Assembly: GCA_039182435.1 (NCBI GenBank)
Contig: JBCDCC010000002.1
Coordinates: 1-44,560, forward strand
Direction: 5' to 3'
Length of the DNA stretch: 44,560 nt
Source of the DNA: JBCCKC01 sp039182435
GTDB lineage: Bacteria; Verrucomicrobiota; Verrucomicrobiia; Opitutales; Coraliomargaritaceae
Part shown: one piece after another, positions 43,582 to 44,560 of the stretch
How the letters are laid out: each line of letters opens with the position of its first letter
Position numbering within the stretch: position 1 is the first letter of the stretch
Notes under the pieces: generated by a model
What the model was told of the DNA's origin: nothing
Seen by the model: the letters and a program-made list of their open reading frames with translations, nothing else
The model's database searches: none
Program-made: the position numbers and the translations under genes

Positions 43582-44560
43582 ATGAATCATCCGGCAAACA
43601 TGCCGAATGAACTCCTAGACAAAGCACTTCAGAATACCTACGACGAAGTGCGCATCCTCGTGGCAGATGATGAGCCGCAAAACCTCAGAGTAATCGGCGA
43701 GATTTTGAAACGAGATGGACTGCAGTTTATCTTTGCGACGGATGGGCTGGAGGCTCTACAGGCCGCGCGCGAAGAGAAACCGACGCTAATCCTACTCGAT
43801 ATCATGATGCCTCAGTGCGATGGCATCTCGGTCTGCAAAATCTTGAAATCCGAGGCCGATACTGCACACATTCCCGTCATTTTCCTCACCGCCAAATCCG
43901 AAAATAAGGATATCATCGAAGGATTCGCAGTCGGCGGTGTCGATTATATCACAAAACCATTCTTCCAGGAGGAGCTCCTTGCACGCCTCCACACCCATCT
44001 GCAACTGACCCAAATGCAAGAGCAGCTGAATAAGCTCTACGCTAAAAAAACTGAGCTCCTCACCACCCTCGCTCACGATGTGAAAAACCCGGCTGGTGCG
44101 ATTCATAGCCTCTCCGGAATCGTTCTCGAGGACCTCCGCCAAAAGGAGGGAGATACCACTGAATCCGAGTCCTTCCTGGAATTGATGAATACCAGCGCCA
44201 AGGGCCTAATGGAATTAGTGGAAGGCACCTTAAACGAAGAACAAGGAGGGGAAGATCCAATCAATCTCGATGAAGAGAGCTACATCGGTGTAATCGGCGT
44301 GCTCGAGCACCTCAAAGCGCTCAACTCCGTTCATGCTCGCAAAAAATCCATCCAGATCAGCCTGGAGTATACCGTCGAACCGAAGCTCCAGATAAGTCGC
44401 CGCATCATCACCGAGATGTTTGATAATATTATTAACAATGCGGTCAAATATTCACGCCCAGACTCAGAGATCACTATCCGCATCTCAAGAACACCAGAAT
44501 CCACAATCAAGCAAATGCGCTTCGAAGTCATCGATTCGGCCAACCCCATTCCGCCTGAGG
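43582..44560 (+). CDS. Hybrid: N-terminal response-regulator receiver plus histidine kinase, cut by window end
   Basis: An open frame from the ATG at 43582 runs through 326 codons to the window edge without a stop. Residues 22-140 form a receiver domain with acidic pocket Asp29/Asp30, phosphorylatable Asp73 (LILLDIMMPQ), Thr103 and Lys125 (TKPF). A coiled region leads to a kinase phosphoacceptor helix with His165 (TLAHDVKNPAGAI). The start of the ATPase domain shows the N box FDNIINNAVKYS. No membrane segment precedes, so it is cytoplasmic. Such receiver-first kinases take input from other kinases or act as scaffolded sensors. The 3' end is outside. Confidence 0.88.
   Translation, partial: MNHPANMPNELLDKALQNTYDEVRILVADDEPQNLRVIGEILKRDGLQFIFATDGLEALQAAREEKPTLILLDIMMPQCDGISVCKILKSEADTAHIPVIFLTAKSENKDIIEGFAVGGVDYITKPFFQEELLARLHTHLQLTQMQEQLNKLYAKKTELLTTLAHDVKNPAGAIHSLSGIVLEDLRQKEGDTTESESFLELMNTSAKGLMELVEGTLNEEQGGEDPINLDEESYIGVIGVLEHLKALNSVHARKKSIQISLEYTVEPKLQISRRIITEMFDNIINNAVKYSRPDSEITIRISRTPESTIKQMRFEVIDSANPIPPE

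Overview
The window looks like chromosomal DNA of a Gram-negative bacterium, most likely a Verrucomicrobiota member of the Opitutae/Puniceicoccaceae type. That placement is an inference from gene content: an Act-type alternative complex III joined to a cbb3-like oxidase, an Mla lipid-transport operon, a plant-like acetolactate synthase, menaquinone-type UbiE/MenG, and almost no Shine-Dalgarno motifs. No phage, insertion sequence, integrase, CRISPR array or rRNA gene was seen. Genes are densely packed in operons, often with 1-8 nt overlaps.

Left part (1-14.4 kb). The window opens in the tail of a TonB-like protein. It is followed by a minus-strand mlaE-F-D-C-A operon (outer-membrane lipid asymmetry), a tRNA-Gly, ruvX, a mannose-1-phosphate guanylyltransferase, a large AsmA-like protein and the rpsP-trmD-rplS operon, which lacks rimM in its usual place. 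Next come a [2Fe-2S] ferredoxin, a YmdB-type phosphoesterase, the acetolactate synthase catalytic subunit and a DUF481 outer-membrane protein.

Central respiratory island (14.5-30 kb). One minus-strand run reads: small twin-arginine-type protein, actA (pentaheme cytochrome), actB (Tat-exported iron-sulfur protein), actC, actD, actE, actF, a 101-residue membrane protein, a ccoS-like gene, ccoN, ccoO, a one-heme ccoP-like gene, and a membrane protein with a PH-like tail. Act proteins oxidise menaquinol and pass electrons to cytochrome c domains; the adjoining cbb3-like oxidase reduces oxygen. A copper P-type ATPase (ccoI-like) and a divergent FixH-like gene beside it probably supply copper and assembly functions. 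The block therefore looks like a self-contained quinol-to-oxygen module, the most notable system in the window.

Right part (30-44.6 kb). Housekeeping genes follow: YgjP-type peptidase, mazG, ArsC/Spx-like protein, hisS with an unusual motif 3, an HU/IHF protein, a divergent ClpX-like unfoldase with an altered ClpP-contact tripeptide and extra C-terminal domain, ubiE/menG, fmt, a DEDDh exonuclease ending in a possible sliding-clamp peptide, and hisN. A SulP transporter with an alpha/beta hydrolase, a 2-oxoglutarate/Fe(II) oxygenase and a response-regulator/histidine-kinase hybrid cut by the window edge complete it. Two strong inverted repeats stand out: a 12-bp hairpin before the ClpX-like gene, and a 10+10 bp palindrome over the start region of the kinase gene.
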